Both the position numbers and the translations under genes were made by a program. A stretch of 64,000 nt of DNA from contig NC_045140.1 of the NCBI RefSeq assembly GCF_008831285.2, positions 2,767,528-2,831,527 on the forward strand. Reading direction: 5' to 3'. Below the pieces are notes generated by a model. That model did no database searches. It had not been told where the DNA came from and was given only the letters and a program-made list of their open reading frames with translations. This stretch comes from Nymphaea colorata. Taxonomy: Eukaryota; Streptophyta; Magnoliopsida; Nymphaeales; Nymphaeaceae. Shown in pieces: positions 35,067 through 47,700 of the stretch (the first letter of the stretch is position 1; the number at the start of each line of letters is the position of its first letter).

Positions 35067-37000
35067 CACATCACCCACGCAAAAAATGGAAAGCCCATTA
35101 AAATTTTGAAAACATTTCTTTCTCCACATCAATCCCAAAATTAGCATAAAATACTGCACTTCCCCTTTGTTTTGCAATTGGAGATGTAGGACCCTTCTTG
35201 CTATGCCTGAGACAAAGTGCAGTCACCTTCTCAACTTATTTAAATCATTTGCTTTTCATTAACAATTGTTGTAGAGTAGTCTTATGTGGACACTATGTGT
35301 GTGAACCCTAAAAAGTAGTCCATGAATGTAGCATTATCATCAACTTTAGAAGATTCCCACATTTTATTTTCCTATGCCTCTTTTCAGTAGCATTATGTAG
35401 TGATGCCTTGCTGGATGCACACTTATATATAATATTGTTGTGAAGGACCTAAATAATGCTAAGGTTGTGGGTCAAGGACCAAGATGGGATACTTCCTTTT
35501 TATAATAAAAGAAATTTGTTTTGTGCCTGAATCCTATGCTACCTCTTACTTTATGTTTGTTCCTGCCCTTCATCATCAGTGGTTGCTTCACTTGGATTCT
35601 CATTTTGCATTTTGCCACTTTCCTTGTTCTTGTCTTTACTTGCTTATCTCCATGCAACCTTTTATCTTAAAGGCCTACCCATCTAACCCTCTGTGTGTAT
35701 GTGAGTGTGTGTGTGAGTGCATGCACTATGATCTTTGTCTTCATCATTTCATGAAGTAGGGTGCATGTAGCACCAATGTCCCAATCATATGGTCATTTGC
35801 TGAAATGTGACATGAAAATAGTTTATCTATGCTTTAGTTTTTTTTACTCTTTTTTCTATAGCAAAAGAGACAAAGAACCTTTCATGAAGCCTACAGCCAC
35901 TTCTGATGTTTATTTATAGTTTATGGACCAAAGATCGAGGGGTTAAAATGGTATCAAGCCATTGTTTAATCACATTCTGGTTTTGCACCAATCATGCATG
36001 GTGACTAAAAGCTCATTATCAATGTTAAGAACGAGAGGTTTATCCTTAATCACCTGTATAATCAAAGGCCCATAAATCTAGAAGAGGTCACAGAATTGGA
36101 ATAAGTACCAATCAAGTGGGCACCCTATGATTCTCAATTCTATGAAAAGTTTAAAGGCAGGAGCCATTTAACTTATGTAGTGTCACAAGAATACTTAAAT
36201 TGACCAGGTTGCTATGTCTTCTTGAACACTGAACTCAATGGATGGCTGCACAAATGGCAAATTATTGACCTTTTATATCTGCTCATGAGACATGATAGTC
36301 ATGGGGTTAGTGTTTGACAATATTCCTATTTTCAGTGCCAAAAGTAATAGTTAAAAAGTAACTAGAAGGGAGCAGATGGCCCTGAGGGATGTAGCACGGC
36401 GACTAGCTCGATCAGTCAGTGGTTGGTAGGCAGCTAGTCTCTGGATTTAGTAGCATACGCGCCCACAGAGGGAAGTGATATACGAGCTGAAATACAGCAC
36501 GCTCAGACCCAGACACCGAATAGCTCTAGGCCCTAGGAGGGGAAGGAAGGGGACTTCGGCTTTCATCTCGCACAAATAGGATCTGCATAACCAAGAAAAA
36601 TAGAAGGGAGAAAGATACTGAATGTAAAACAGTACCACAAAAGAAGTAGTTGACAACCAAAACTCACAAAGGATGGCAAATAAAATGGACAAAATGCACG
36701 CATGTCTTTCATACTATAAAAGAAAATGGATCATGTGCGTGAGATTTCCCTTGAAAGTGGAACCATTACAACTAAACATTTGAAGACTTCCAAGAACCTG
36801 ATGGAAGAGAGGTTAATCTCAAGCATGCAACAGTTACAATGCATGCTAGCATTAAGGAGGAAATCAAGATATATGTGTTGGCAAAACCAAAAGAGATTGT
36901 CGGTCAGGAGAAAATCAAAGAATGTTTATTAGCAAAATCAAAAGGAATTTTGCAAAATTAATGCTGCCATTATAAAGTTCTTGGTTTTTGTTCCTCGATT

Positions 37001-40000
37001 TTAGGCTGCGCATAGATGTAAAAACTCTATAAATAAAGGACATGAATACCATCTATTCTAAGGTCGATGGCGGCCTTTCAGGTGGGCAGCATTATCCACC
37101 CCACGGACGAGGCCCAAAGAGTTCCCTCATTCTCCTTTCTTCCAGGGTCCTAGGCTGCATTAGAGCCTAGTTCGGCAGCAGGCCACCTTTCACTCCACCT
37201 TTAACAGCTCAGGATAGTAGCACCTACGAGAATCAAAATAGAGACGTGCCAACTATATGCCCTGGCTCCGAGCAGCCATTCTCTGCCCCTTAAAGCTGAT
37301 GTGGCCTTCAATGGTGGAAAACCAGGCTAAATTTTTTTTGCTTATTATTTGTTATGTTTTTCTTTGTTTTAATATGAGGCTAAGCTTTTGGAGTGTACGA
37401 ATTTTGTCACCAATGTGCTCAATTATAAAAGTTCAGCTATTCATGAGGACCTAAAAGAATGACAGCAACTCAAATATGCAAAAGTGTTATTCTACAGGCT
37501 GCTACAATTTTCATTTAGGAGTTGAACTTGACTTGGATCAGTCTGACACACTGGAGAGATTGCCTGCTCATTAAAAGAAAAAGTTCATTTTCTCCGGATC
37601 GAATCTAATGCTGGGCAATGTACCGTTTATTTTGACTCCATGTGTCTGGAATATCTATGACCATATCTCGGCAAATAAAGCAGGAATTTTGTCACTAAAC
37701 TATGTTAAGGTACTCGCATGGCCTCCTCTTTAGTTCATAGTTGAATTAATAAAAAGAAGAAAAAAAATTGAGTTGTTAAATCTACATGCAATGAGGAATC
37801 TGCATATATAATGATCTCCATAGCTAGCAAATCTGAAATGTAGCAATTCTAGACTCTTATGCTTAGCTGCAAACCTTTCTATTTAGGGATGTTACAGATT
37901 ATCCAACATCTGATTCAAATAAATTCGAATTAATCCAATTTGCCAAAGAAAAGACGAAAGCGACCAGTTCGACTTATGGGTGGATTAGGTTTCTCCAACT
38001 AAATCTAACAGATGTGCTAATATATATTATTTTTGCTTAACTATTTTTGGATTCAGCATTAAAATTTCCGTATCAATTTCTCTTCAGCTATGTGTGGCCC
38101 CTGTTTATCTGACCAATGATATCTGTTTTATAAAAGACGTGGGAGTGGTGTGTTATTGGCACGTCCTCAGTTTGATTTTTGTGGGTGTTACTCATTTGGA
38201 CTGTAAACTGTGGTATACGTGGCACTTGAGTTGAAGGGTGTACTGTAAGATCACCCCGGCCCCAACGCAACTCTGGACCCCAAGGGGCGGGCAGGAATGA
38301 GACTTCGGATTCTCTCCTTCTCACCTGAATCTAAAGGTTGCCTACAATTAGAAGCTTGTGATATTTGCAAATGACTAGTTACTGTCGCTTATGAAGAAGC
38401 AAATATTAATACAAAGTCCACACTGTCTGTCTATCTACTCTTGCAGGATTCTTGCCTAACCTTTAGCACCCATTGAAAAGGAGTCACCATCATCGTTTGA
38501 CTAGGGAGCCATTGTTACTTCCATGCCCTCTGGCATCCAAATAAGAGCAGAGCTATGGGTTTTGAACTAGAGGAATAGCAAAAGCTTTTCAAAATGCATC
38601 ACACGAATATTTCATTATCATGAAACACTCAAATCTCCTCATAAAACTGTGGGTTCCTGATAGCAACTGGCTTAGTGAATACAGAAAAACCAACAATGTC
38701 TGTAATCATATTTCGAATATATTTTGAGGCATAAGATGATAACGTGTGTGTGTCTCTATATAAATAAATGAATTATATATATATATATATATATTAGAGA
38801 GAGAGTGGGGGAGAGAGAGACTTGGGAGATGCATGTTTAGCATCTTGCCTACCGGAATGGTTTTTTCTCTGCTTCCCTCTTGTAGCGAAGGACGCAAACC
38901 CTAGGTATTAAACTGTTAAGAGAACGAATTTATTCGCTCAAGTACAAAAGGGCTCTTGCAGAATGCACTTAATGTGTAAGAAAAGGACTTGACTTTGGAT
39001 GTTTTTGAGCATGTGGTTTGAACGGGACGGACGCATGGGACCGTCCTCTATGGTTGCAGGGAACACATAACAAGGTGTCTGGTTGAGTTCAAATAGGGGT
39101 TTGGTGCAAGTGGTGAAGACTAGTGGGCGGCCAGTTTTTATTCCAAACCTTTGGGTGTCAAATCTCTATGTTATAAAAAAAAACACAATTGATGCACAAG
39201 TTGAAACACGGCATGGGCAAAATCTCGAGATACTGAAAGTATGCTCCACGAGATAATAAGAGGTTGGGTGAAGACTTTGTCCCTTTGGCGAACTAGAAAA
39301 CCCTGCTCACTTGAAAATGTCTGTGGGTCCCACCATGTCCTTATGTCCACTGTTTGTTTCCATCCACAAGGTCCTACAGAGTCAGCTAGTTGATTCGTCG
39401 ACTCGATTGAGTATTCAAATAACCAAAATGTAAATCATTGCAGTTGAATTAGACAGGGCGAATCGGCGGAGTTAGGGTGAGCCTGGTCAACCTTGACTTG
39501 CGGCTGGATTTATCGGTGATCTGAGCAGACCGGAGCAATTTCTCGGGAAGTTTGCCGACTATGGTTCGAGTCAGGTCAACGTGCCGTTCCACCGGTTCCG
39601 AGAACGCTAGTCAAGCGTGATTGAGCCGAGAACGGGTCCAAGGGTCTTGGTGGTCATGACATCAGTGGGTTAGGCGGGAGTGATGTTATGTTCTTCTTCC
39701 TCATTATAAACAAGTGGTAGCATCTATATAAAACTAGGAAGCGCACATAGTGAAAGGGGAATATATTAAAGCAAAAGCAAAGGGCGGGCTGGTGTTTTGA
39801 CAAACTCTGCAATGCGTTGAAAAGGGGCGCTCCGCCTTGGGAACGTGTCGCCGTGGGCATCTTGCAAGAGTCGGCAAGATTTTTAACGCGATAATCGATG
39901 GGGAGAGGACGGAAGCTTACGCCTACGCGATGTTGGTGACATAGGCGCCAACTTGATGAACAAGTTGTAGAGAACCTTAAAATTATTCTGCACATCAGTT

Positions 40001-40960
40001 TGCATTGACAACAGTTTGATGAATCCGCTGCACAGAGACAATTTGCATGTGATGATGCTAAGTTTGCCATGTGATAGATCCATTGTCACAATAATAATAA
40101 TATTATAATAATAATATTATTATTATTATTCTTATTATTGTTATTGTTATTATTAAAAAATTTGCTAATGCTAGGAACAATTTACAACTACCCACACATG
40201 GCTCTACTAATGAAATTTTTTATTTTATGAGTGCCAAATCGTGGTCCTAAAGGGCACCATTGTCTATAAATGAACAAATCATCAATATGAATATAAAGAG
40301 TTTTTGTGGGGCTTAGTATGCAACTGCCCACACCTGAATATATGTGACTCTGTGCTATGTAGAACGGGATTTTTTTGCTTTGTGATTGCCAAATTATGGT
40401 CTTATCTCTCTCCTTCCTTTATGACTAGGGCTCATACATACTCATGGCACATTTATAACGGTATTTCATAAATCTATCTCATTTTTTAGTATAAATTCAT
40501 GAGAAAATAATAGTGTGTTAAGAAAAACACAGTAACACACACATCATACTAGACAGTTAAGAAAAAAAAAAAGATATATTCTTCATATAGTATTAGTTCA
40601 TACCTTTTTTTTTGTTTTCTTTCAACCATTGATGACCCTCATTAAATGGTTGGTTGACTCACCGTATATATATATATACACACACACTAGACAGGGATGA
40701 AAACAATACCACTCAGAATTGATTATTGAAGTACTTTTCTGTATAATTGAACCATACAGATATGATCTTAGGAATGTTTTCTATGAGAATTTAGTGATTT
40801 TTTTATATTAACATGTTTCAATAGCAGTAAAACAAACGGTGGGATCTTATAACTTCAGCTTTTTAATAATACAAAAATCAATGATTTCCTTGAGAACAAC
40901 TTGAATTAGTATATAAACACGTTAGAATGTTAATATATATGTGTGTGTGTGTCTGTGTGC

Positions 40961-41009
<49 letters not shown>

Positions 41010-41429
41010 CTATAGACGGGTTGTATGGTGCCTTTGTCCGCGCATTGGGTTCCCCTCCTGACCCGTGAGAATGGTGCCATTAATAATTTAATCCATCTAT
41101 TTTTAACATTTTTCATTAGTTATATATTACCATAACAATATATGATCTTTATATTTATGAGATATAAACTTATTTTTTAAAAAATAAATTTTCTGAAATA
41201 CATAGATGATTGTTTCATAAGATATTAATTATTAAACTTCACATTACATGTCTAACAGACGTGAGTTGTGTTAGTTTCTGTGTCTCCAAACATGCAATTT
41301 CATTTTCTTAATTCCTTTTTTAAAATCGTTTTTTAATGTAGATACAGTCAACAAAATTTTAAAATTAAACTGGATTGACATATGGTATGTGGGTGCGTGT
41401 TTATATACAGATATATCACTTACATAGAC
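37001..41429. other. Intergenic DNA, anonymous
   Basis: No gene is supported. Two GC-richer patches (36530-36600 and 38245-38325) show weak similarity to each other and may be fragments of one element. Microsatellites: (TA)n(GA)n at 38773-38820, an ATA/TAT triplet run at 40090-40155, and (TG)n with (GA)n at 40933-41006. A GC-rich stretch at 39370-39630 is unassigned. Confidence 0.5.
40933..41006. repeat. (TA/TG)n and (GA)n microsatellite
   Basis: A short TA run, a TG run, then about 21 GA units. Confidence 0.95.
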
Positions 41430-41760
41430 AGGTTAGGTTAATTTTTATTTAAAAATATTGGAAACAGCAAATAAACATCGCAACATGATCATAAACACTA
41501 ATTTCACATAAATCATGTTTTAATTTAAGTATGTTTGGTAAAAAAATTGATTTTTTTTACTTATCAAAGTTTTGATATTATAAAAGTCGTTCATTTTTTA
41601 TTGTTAAAAAACATTATTGAAGTCAATAAATTACTAATTTAAGATATGTTCCTTGTTAAATCACTCTTAAAGTCATATCCGTAAAGTTAGATTGTACAAT
41701 AAAAACACCTTATTTTTTAGCTGGTCTGGGTTTTATCTCTTATATAATTGGTCGGATGAA
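41430..41760 (-). repeat. AT-rich dispersed repeat, copy C (inverted)
   Basis: The reverse complement begins near TAAGAGATAAAACCCAGACC and continues with AATCTAACTTTACGGATATG, in the order seen in copies A and D. It lies about 330 bases from copy D in the opposite orientation. Confidence 0.55.
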
Positions 41761-42089
41761 GGTGCTCTCGTAGATCGAAAAAAGACGGTCATATGAAAAT
41801 GTTCAAGCTTGGGTATTAACTATTCATATATTTCTCAAAACTTACCGTAAGTTTCTTGCAGATTTAATTGCATTCCCAATAATATTATGCACAATTGAGA
41901 CATCATGGCTGCCTTTTCTATGTTAGAAAGAACCATTGGAGTTCTCTCAATTAGGACCGCAACATTAGGCTTGGGCCACCAAAATTCAATTTTTATAAAA
42001 ATATAATTTAATTATAAAAATATAACTAATTATAACAAAATATATGTAATTATACATATCTAGGGAAATTGATAGGTCCTAGGCCATTA

Positions 42090-42340
42090 GGTCAGGGATA
42101 AAAACCAGATGACTTAAATATGGTTAATCTTACAATCTAATCTTATTGATGTGATCTTAAGAATGAGTTGAGTTGATGGACAACATTTATTAATTTGATC
42201 ATTTTTGGAGCTTAACGGCATTTTAATAATAAGCAAAAATGAACGGCTCCCATAATATCAACATTTTGATAGCAGAAAAAGTCTACGTTTCTCATTAAAA
42301 CGACTGGAATCAAATCATTAACCATACTAAAATAGCTTTT
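42090..42340 (+). repeat. AT-rich dispersed repeat, copy D
   Basis: It contains AGGGATAAAAACCAG and AATCTAATCTTATTGATGTG followed by GATCTTAAG, matching copy A closely and copies B and C inverted. Confidence 0.55.
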
Positions 42341-42787
42341 AGAAATGCATTAGGATGTTTATATTTTGTTTAAATTTTTCTAATCAAGATTTAAAGGGTC
42401 TACTTTTTATCCTGGATGGAATAGTGTGGGATATATATATATATATATATATAAAGGTCTTAGCATGGATCCGAATGAGGCTGGGTATCAGGTACCCCCT
42501 CCGGTACCAGGCCCAATTTGTCAACTTGGGAAATTGCATGTTTACTTTGCAGTATTCTGTCCGTCCGTTAACGTGAAAACCTGATTTGATCTTACTTAAA
42601 TTATTTCACTTTTTTTACCAATTTTGGTTGGCCCTGTGGCTAATTTGTGTATATAAATGGACTTTGTTTGTGGAAGTTTATTCCCAAAACTAGGAGCGTT
42701 TGCTATGCAAGAGCCATTTAAACTCTCATAAAGAAAATCAAGGGTACCCACTCAATATTTAAGATATGGAATGTAGAAATTTCTTAT

Positions 42788-43091
42788 GGGGTGTTTGGAT
42801 GACATCCAAAACCAGGTTTTGGAAGTAAAATCTGGTTTTGCCTTCAAAACTAGGTTTGTGGGGTGTTTGAGTGCCATCAAAATTGGGTTTAAAGAAAACA
42901 CAGTTTTGAAAAAACATAGTACCCCTTAGGTTATTCAGATTTTAGATGTGTCACTCAAAAAAAAAAAAACAAGGTTTTTAAAATTCATTAAAAACTTGGT
43001 TTTCATAAAACTGGATTACATGATCTAAACGCCGGGTTTCCTCATAGGGTGAAAACATCGTTCTTGTTGGGTCATCCAAACGACGGCCCCC
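42788..43091. mobile_element. MITE with GGGGTGTTTGGATGAC ends
   Basis: GGGGTGTTTGGATGACA at 42788 is inverted at the right end, where GTCATCCAAACGACGGCCCCC closes the element near 43091 (imperfect match). Inside, GGTTTTGG/AAACC-type segments recur and a second GGGGTGTTTGAGTGCC lies near 42858. No target duplication was found. Confidence 0.5.
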
Positions 43092-43644
43092 TAGGCTCGA
43101 CAATCCCGGACTAGGTCAGGCTCAAAGACTCTGATGGTAGCCCAAGTCTGGCTTGCTTAGTCGACACAACCGTCAACTTTATACCCATCGGATACCCGAT
43201 TCAATGACCACCTTATTTAAAATTCTTAAGGAGAATTTGGTTACTCCATATTTAAAATCTAGGATCTGGTGTGATCTGACATGACATCTTTTTGCTAATG
43301 TGATAAAAAATCAATAGTTTATCAAACTAAAGATCCTAGATCAGGCCTAAGATCCACATTTAAGAAACTTATTTTGCTTATTTGCATTGAGAAAAGGTTG
43401 GTTGGATTTAAGATCGGAGGGAGGAGGATTTACTTAAATCTACAGTTCTCAAATCTTGATGATCTTAAATCCAAGACTATCAGGCGCCCCCCTTCACACA
43501 TTTCCTTTTCTAATATCACATGAACTCTCTGCAACATATCAAGTAAAGGGAGTGCTCAGCAATATGCCAAAAGTTTTTAAAGGGAACCATGGACAATATG
43601 TCAAGAGTTTCTAAAGGAGCTTGCTGTTGACATCATCATGAAGT

Positions 43645-43650
43645 AATATA

Positions 43651-43706
<56 letters not shown>

Positions 43707-43727
43707 AAAAAAAGAGAGAGAGAGAGA
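43645..43727. repeat. (TA)n(GA)n compound microsatellite
   Basis: An interrupted TA run passes into GA units, with a short poly(A) interruption. Confidence 0.95.
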
Positions 43728-44116
43728 AGGGGTCCCCAGTACTCAAATATTCATTGATACATATGCTCAATCCAAACACAGAGAAACCGAGTTTTTATTA
43801 CTGGTAAACAAAAACCAAACTGTCACAAAACCTGATTTTCGTAAAACGTCGATTACTGAAAAGTCATTCAGACAACCTAAAACTTTCAAGTAATGCTCCG
43901 TCCCTTGTGCCTCTCACCTTTCTTGAAAAGGGGAATATTATATTGAAACTCACTTTAGTCTGCCCGTTTCTCTCTTTTGTTGACAGGAATGAGTTTGGAG
44001 AACAAGGTAGGCTCGAAAAATTCGTGCAAACCCTGCCGACCGAGATGCTGTTTAACCGTCACATGCTCCGCACCTGAATTCTGTGTGGCAGTTGATACAG
44101 CACCACGGCCACCCAA

Positions 44117-44119
<3 letters not shown>

Positions 44120-44155
<36 letters not shown>
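44120..44155. promoter_or_regulatory. (TC)18 tract about 580 bases upstream of the response regulator ATG
   Basis: An uninterrupted TC run. GA/TC tracts in plant promoters can bind BPC/GAGA-binding proteins; that role here is inference only, because microsatellites of this kind are common across the window. Confidence 0.3.
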
Positions 44156-44157
<2 letters not shown>

Positions 44158-44470
44158 GGGTTTTATTCCTTTTAAGCATCAAATCACCCGACGCGCTCTC
44201 CCTGTGAAAGCACGTAAGAGGAAGAGAGAGAGACAGTGGGGCTCGCATTTTACGTTTGTTTTCCTTTCGACTCTTCTTCCACCTACAGTGGGGAGTGTGG
44301 CTTATTCATCTATACAATAGAATTTCACTACCATTTAGATACTAGTTTTTAATGTGGTTATTCCCTGCCCATGCAAAACGATACCCAATTTTTAATATAC
44401 ACTAAAAGTATTCATTTATTCAATCTGTAGGGAAGAGAGAAAAGCGAGCTAAGCAGAGTTCCTCCTAGAA

Positions 44471-44704
44471 ATGATGCTCCTTTCTCTCTCTTTAAAGTTG
44501 GCCTCCGTCTATAGGCACCTCCCCCCTTCTCTGCTTAGAGATTCTTTTATTCCTCTCCTTTTACTTGCTTGGGTCTTCATTCTGTATCTGCAACAATCTG
44601 TCTGTACTCTTATTACCGTCTTCCTCTTTCTCTTAGCCTTCCTCCACAACAGAAACAAAGAAGGAAAAATACCCACTTGGGTTTTCTTCTTCTGCTGCTG
44701 CTGA
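44471..44704 (+). other. Possible 77-codon upstream open reading frame
   Basis: An ATG 264 bases before the response regulator start opens 77 codons ending at TGA (44702-44704), in frame with the main ATG, from which it is separated by TGA, TAG and TAG. The peptide is hydrophobic (Leu/Phe-rich), which follows from the pyrimidine-rich leader. It acts as a uORF only if transcription starts upstream of 44471, which I cannot tell. Confidence 0.3.
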
Positions 44705-44734
44705 GTGTTCTCTAGGTAGTAGTTGATTTTCGTA

Positions 44735-47700
44735 ATGGAAAATAATGGGTTTAATCTGCAGCCTCAGTTCCCAGCTGGACTGCGGGTTCTTGTTGTGGAT
44801 GATGATCCCACATGGCTCAAGATCCTGCAGAAAATGCTCAGGAAGTGCTCATATGAAGGTTGATTTTCCTAATTTTCGATGAATTTTCCGTCCTACTTCA
44901 TGGTTTATGTCTGTCCGTCCTCGTTCATGCAGGTTTCTTTTTCTTTTTTCCTTTTTTTTCCGGTGAATATTATGGTCTTAGTTAAGAAGCTTTAGGTGGC
45001 CATCCGTCTTTGTCTGTGATATATTCCATGGTTGCGTCGAAATGTTTTCATCATTTGCTTTATATATAGTATAGTTCTGGGGGCTACTTTTCACAACCAA
45101 CTGAAACTTTACCTTTTGAAGAGGATCAGTTTGACAAATTTTTGTTGTGTCTTCCTCTTCTTTTGTTTTCATATCTCTTATTGCTACGTTCGTTTATGTT
45201 TGTCGGTTGATGACGCTTGTTTTATAAGAAGTGCTACCAATTTATCTTTTAGCGCTTAAAGTGTATGTTCATGAAGTAGAGAAATAAACTTGGATGGTTG
45301 GTAGTTGGTAAATGCTATTCGATGCAATGAAGTTTAGACTTGGATGCTCATGAAATAGAGAATTAAACTTGGATGTTCATTATCTGTTTCATTGAGTTTC
45401 CTTCATTGTCTTTGCATTTTATCATCATGAGGAAAGGAAAATGTCTAACTTTTGAGAAATAACAAAATAAACTTCTTAGATTGGGGGGGCGGTATGTCAT
45501 GACATCAAACCGCTTTATCTTTTGCTTTCCTCTAGCACCCTTTTTCCATCTTTTTTTTTTGGTGGGGTTCGTGGGACGAAAATGCTCTTCAAGATATCCT
45601 CCAGTATTCTTCTATATCTATATCTAGTGGAGACTAGAATCATGCAAAAGATTGTGCAATATGAAATATGATACCCTGGGTACTGTGGAAGATGAAGCAT
45701 AAAAGGCTTTATTCTTTTCTTGAATTTCTACTTTTATGTTATACATGTCCATGAGGAAAAAAAGAAAAAGGAAGAAAATAAAGATCATCTACAGATGTTT
45801 GCTCAGCACAGCTAAGAATCTTGGAATTTATTGTACACCAGACAGGTATCTGTTGACACTTTTGGAGGCCTTGCTAATTATGGCAATCTCACTGTATTCT
45901 TGGTTGCTGAAATGATGCACGATCTGAAAATTAACCAACATTTACAGTTTTTGCTTGATACTGGCATTTTCTTCCAAATATCTGCCAGTGGAAACAATGA
46001 CCAAGAGGAAATTCTATCTGCAAATGGAAATTATCTTTCTTTTTTCCTAACAGTGTATGCATCGAGTTTATTGGCTCTCAAATTACAATGGTCCCTTTAC
46101 AAATGCATGGAGGGAGTAAACTTCCGAAGGAGTCTGTGCCATTCAGGGTACCCTTGTATTTAGAGTTTAATTGGTTTATTGTTGTTATAGCATGACAGAA
46201 TAGGCTACCCTGATTGAATCACATTTGGTTAACCTTATGGAGGTAATATTGTGTATCACTTTTCTTCCACATGGATCTCAAAATTTCTTAATCATATTTT
46301 CTTTTAGCAGAAAACTAAAATTCAGAGATGTGATGTACCAGTTAATGTTCACCAGAGATGGTTAATTTATCCTCAGTCATTTCAGCCATTCTCAGTTCTG
46401 GTTGCTTTTTTTATTTATTTATTATTTATTATTTTTGGTCTTGAACGTTAATTATAAAGTGGAAAAATTAAAAACACAGAAGAAAGGAACAATTTTCTGA
46501 TTAATTGCTCATTTTTGATTTGCTTTTTGATGTTCTTTACACGGAGTCTTTTCTAGTTCAATTTGATATTCTTAACATGCATGACAAACATCTGCCTAAA
46601 ATGCATGGGTTTTTGCTGATTTATCTATGTTCCTCTTGCAGTGACAACATGTGGTTTAGCGAGAGAAGCCCTGAGTATTCTTCGTGAAAGAAAAGATGGA
46701 TTCGACATTGTCATAAGTGATGTTAACATGCCTGACATGGATGGTTTCAAGCTTCTTGAACATGTTGGGCTTGAAATGGATCTGCCAGTCATTAGTTAGT
46801 TGACAGGGTTCTTTTTCTTGTTTATGTTGTCTGCTCTAGCTTTAGCCTTCAATTTTCAAATATTACTCATTTTAGCAATTTTTTATGTTAACAGTGATGT
46901 CAGTGGACGGCGAAACAAGCAGAGTAATGAAAGGAATCCATCATGGTGCTTGCGATTACCTGCTTAAGCCTGTAAGAATGAAGGAGCTTAGAAATATATG
47001 GCAGCATGTTTTCAGAAAGAAAAGGCATGAGATGAAGGATTTTGAAAATCATGACAAGAATGAAGAAACTCAGCTTGTAAAAAATGTGCTGGACGATTTT
47101 GAGGACGACCATGTATCAAATGAAGGTGATACAAAATCAGCAAAAAAAAGGAAGGACCTGAAAAATGAGGATGATGATGAACATGAGAGTGGTGACACTT
47201 CTGCTGTCAAGAAAGCTAGGGTTGTGTGGTCAGTCGATCTACATCAAAAATTTGTCAATGCTGTCAATCAGATAGGACTTGAGAGTGAGTAATCCTGTGC
47301 TAATTCTCATTTTCTTATGTTGGATGCATTTGATGACCTTGGACCGAGCTACTGGTTGCAGCACAAAAATCCCAGGCCACAAATTGGTCATTAGAGTGGA
47401 TGTTTAGACCTTGGCTTTTGGATCCAAAAGTAAATAAAATTTGATTAGGTTGGTCTGACACTTTTTTGAAGACGAGATGTGGAGTCTAAACCAAAATTGG
47501 AGTTTATTGTAGCCTTGATATTAGTTGGACCCTATCAGAACACATTGTCAGAATCAAAGTCCAAGATTACCAAATGATTCCATTGTACATAATTGTGGCT
47601 GAAATAGCCTACCTCTAGCTTTTTTGTTGGTTGCTGATTACCATTTTGGACTGTGTTTTGTTCTTTAGAAGTTGGCCCCAAGAAGATACTCGACTTGATG

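Larger units (their letters stand above)
32255..37000. other. Intergenic DNA, anonymous
   Basis: No gene is supported. It holds a SINE-like fragment near 32944-32988, a short minus-strand coding-like stretch near 34919-35066, and patches of higher GC (33120-33180, 36370-36560) that look like fragments of older elements but that I cannot assign. Confidence 0.5.
43092..44400. other. Upstream region of the response regulator gene
   Basis: Non-coding. It includes a probable inverted-repeat element fragment (43230-43500, ending in CAGGCGCCCCCC), a (TA)n(GA)n run (43645-43727) and a (TC)18 run (44120-44155). No TATA box could be chosen with confidence. Confidence 0.5.

Noticed and set aside
45831-46163. 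110-codon frame in response regulator intron 1
   Set aside because: Exons 1 and 2 join in frame (EG/V, then [10 protein letters not shown]) exactly as in other type-B regulators, with no room for an extra exon.
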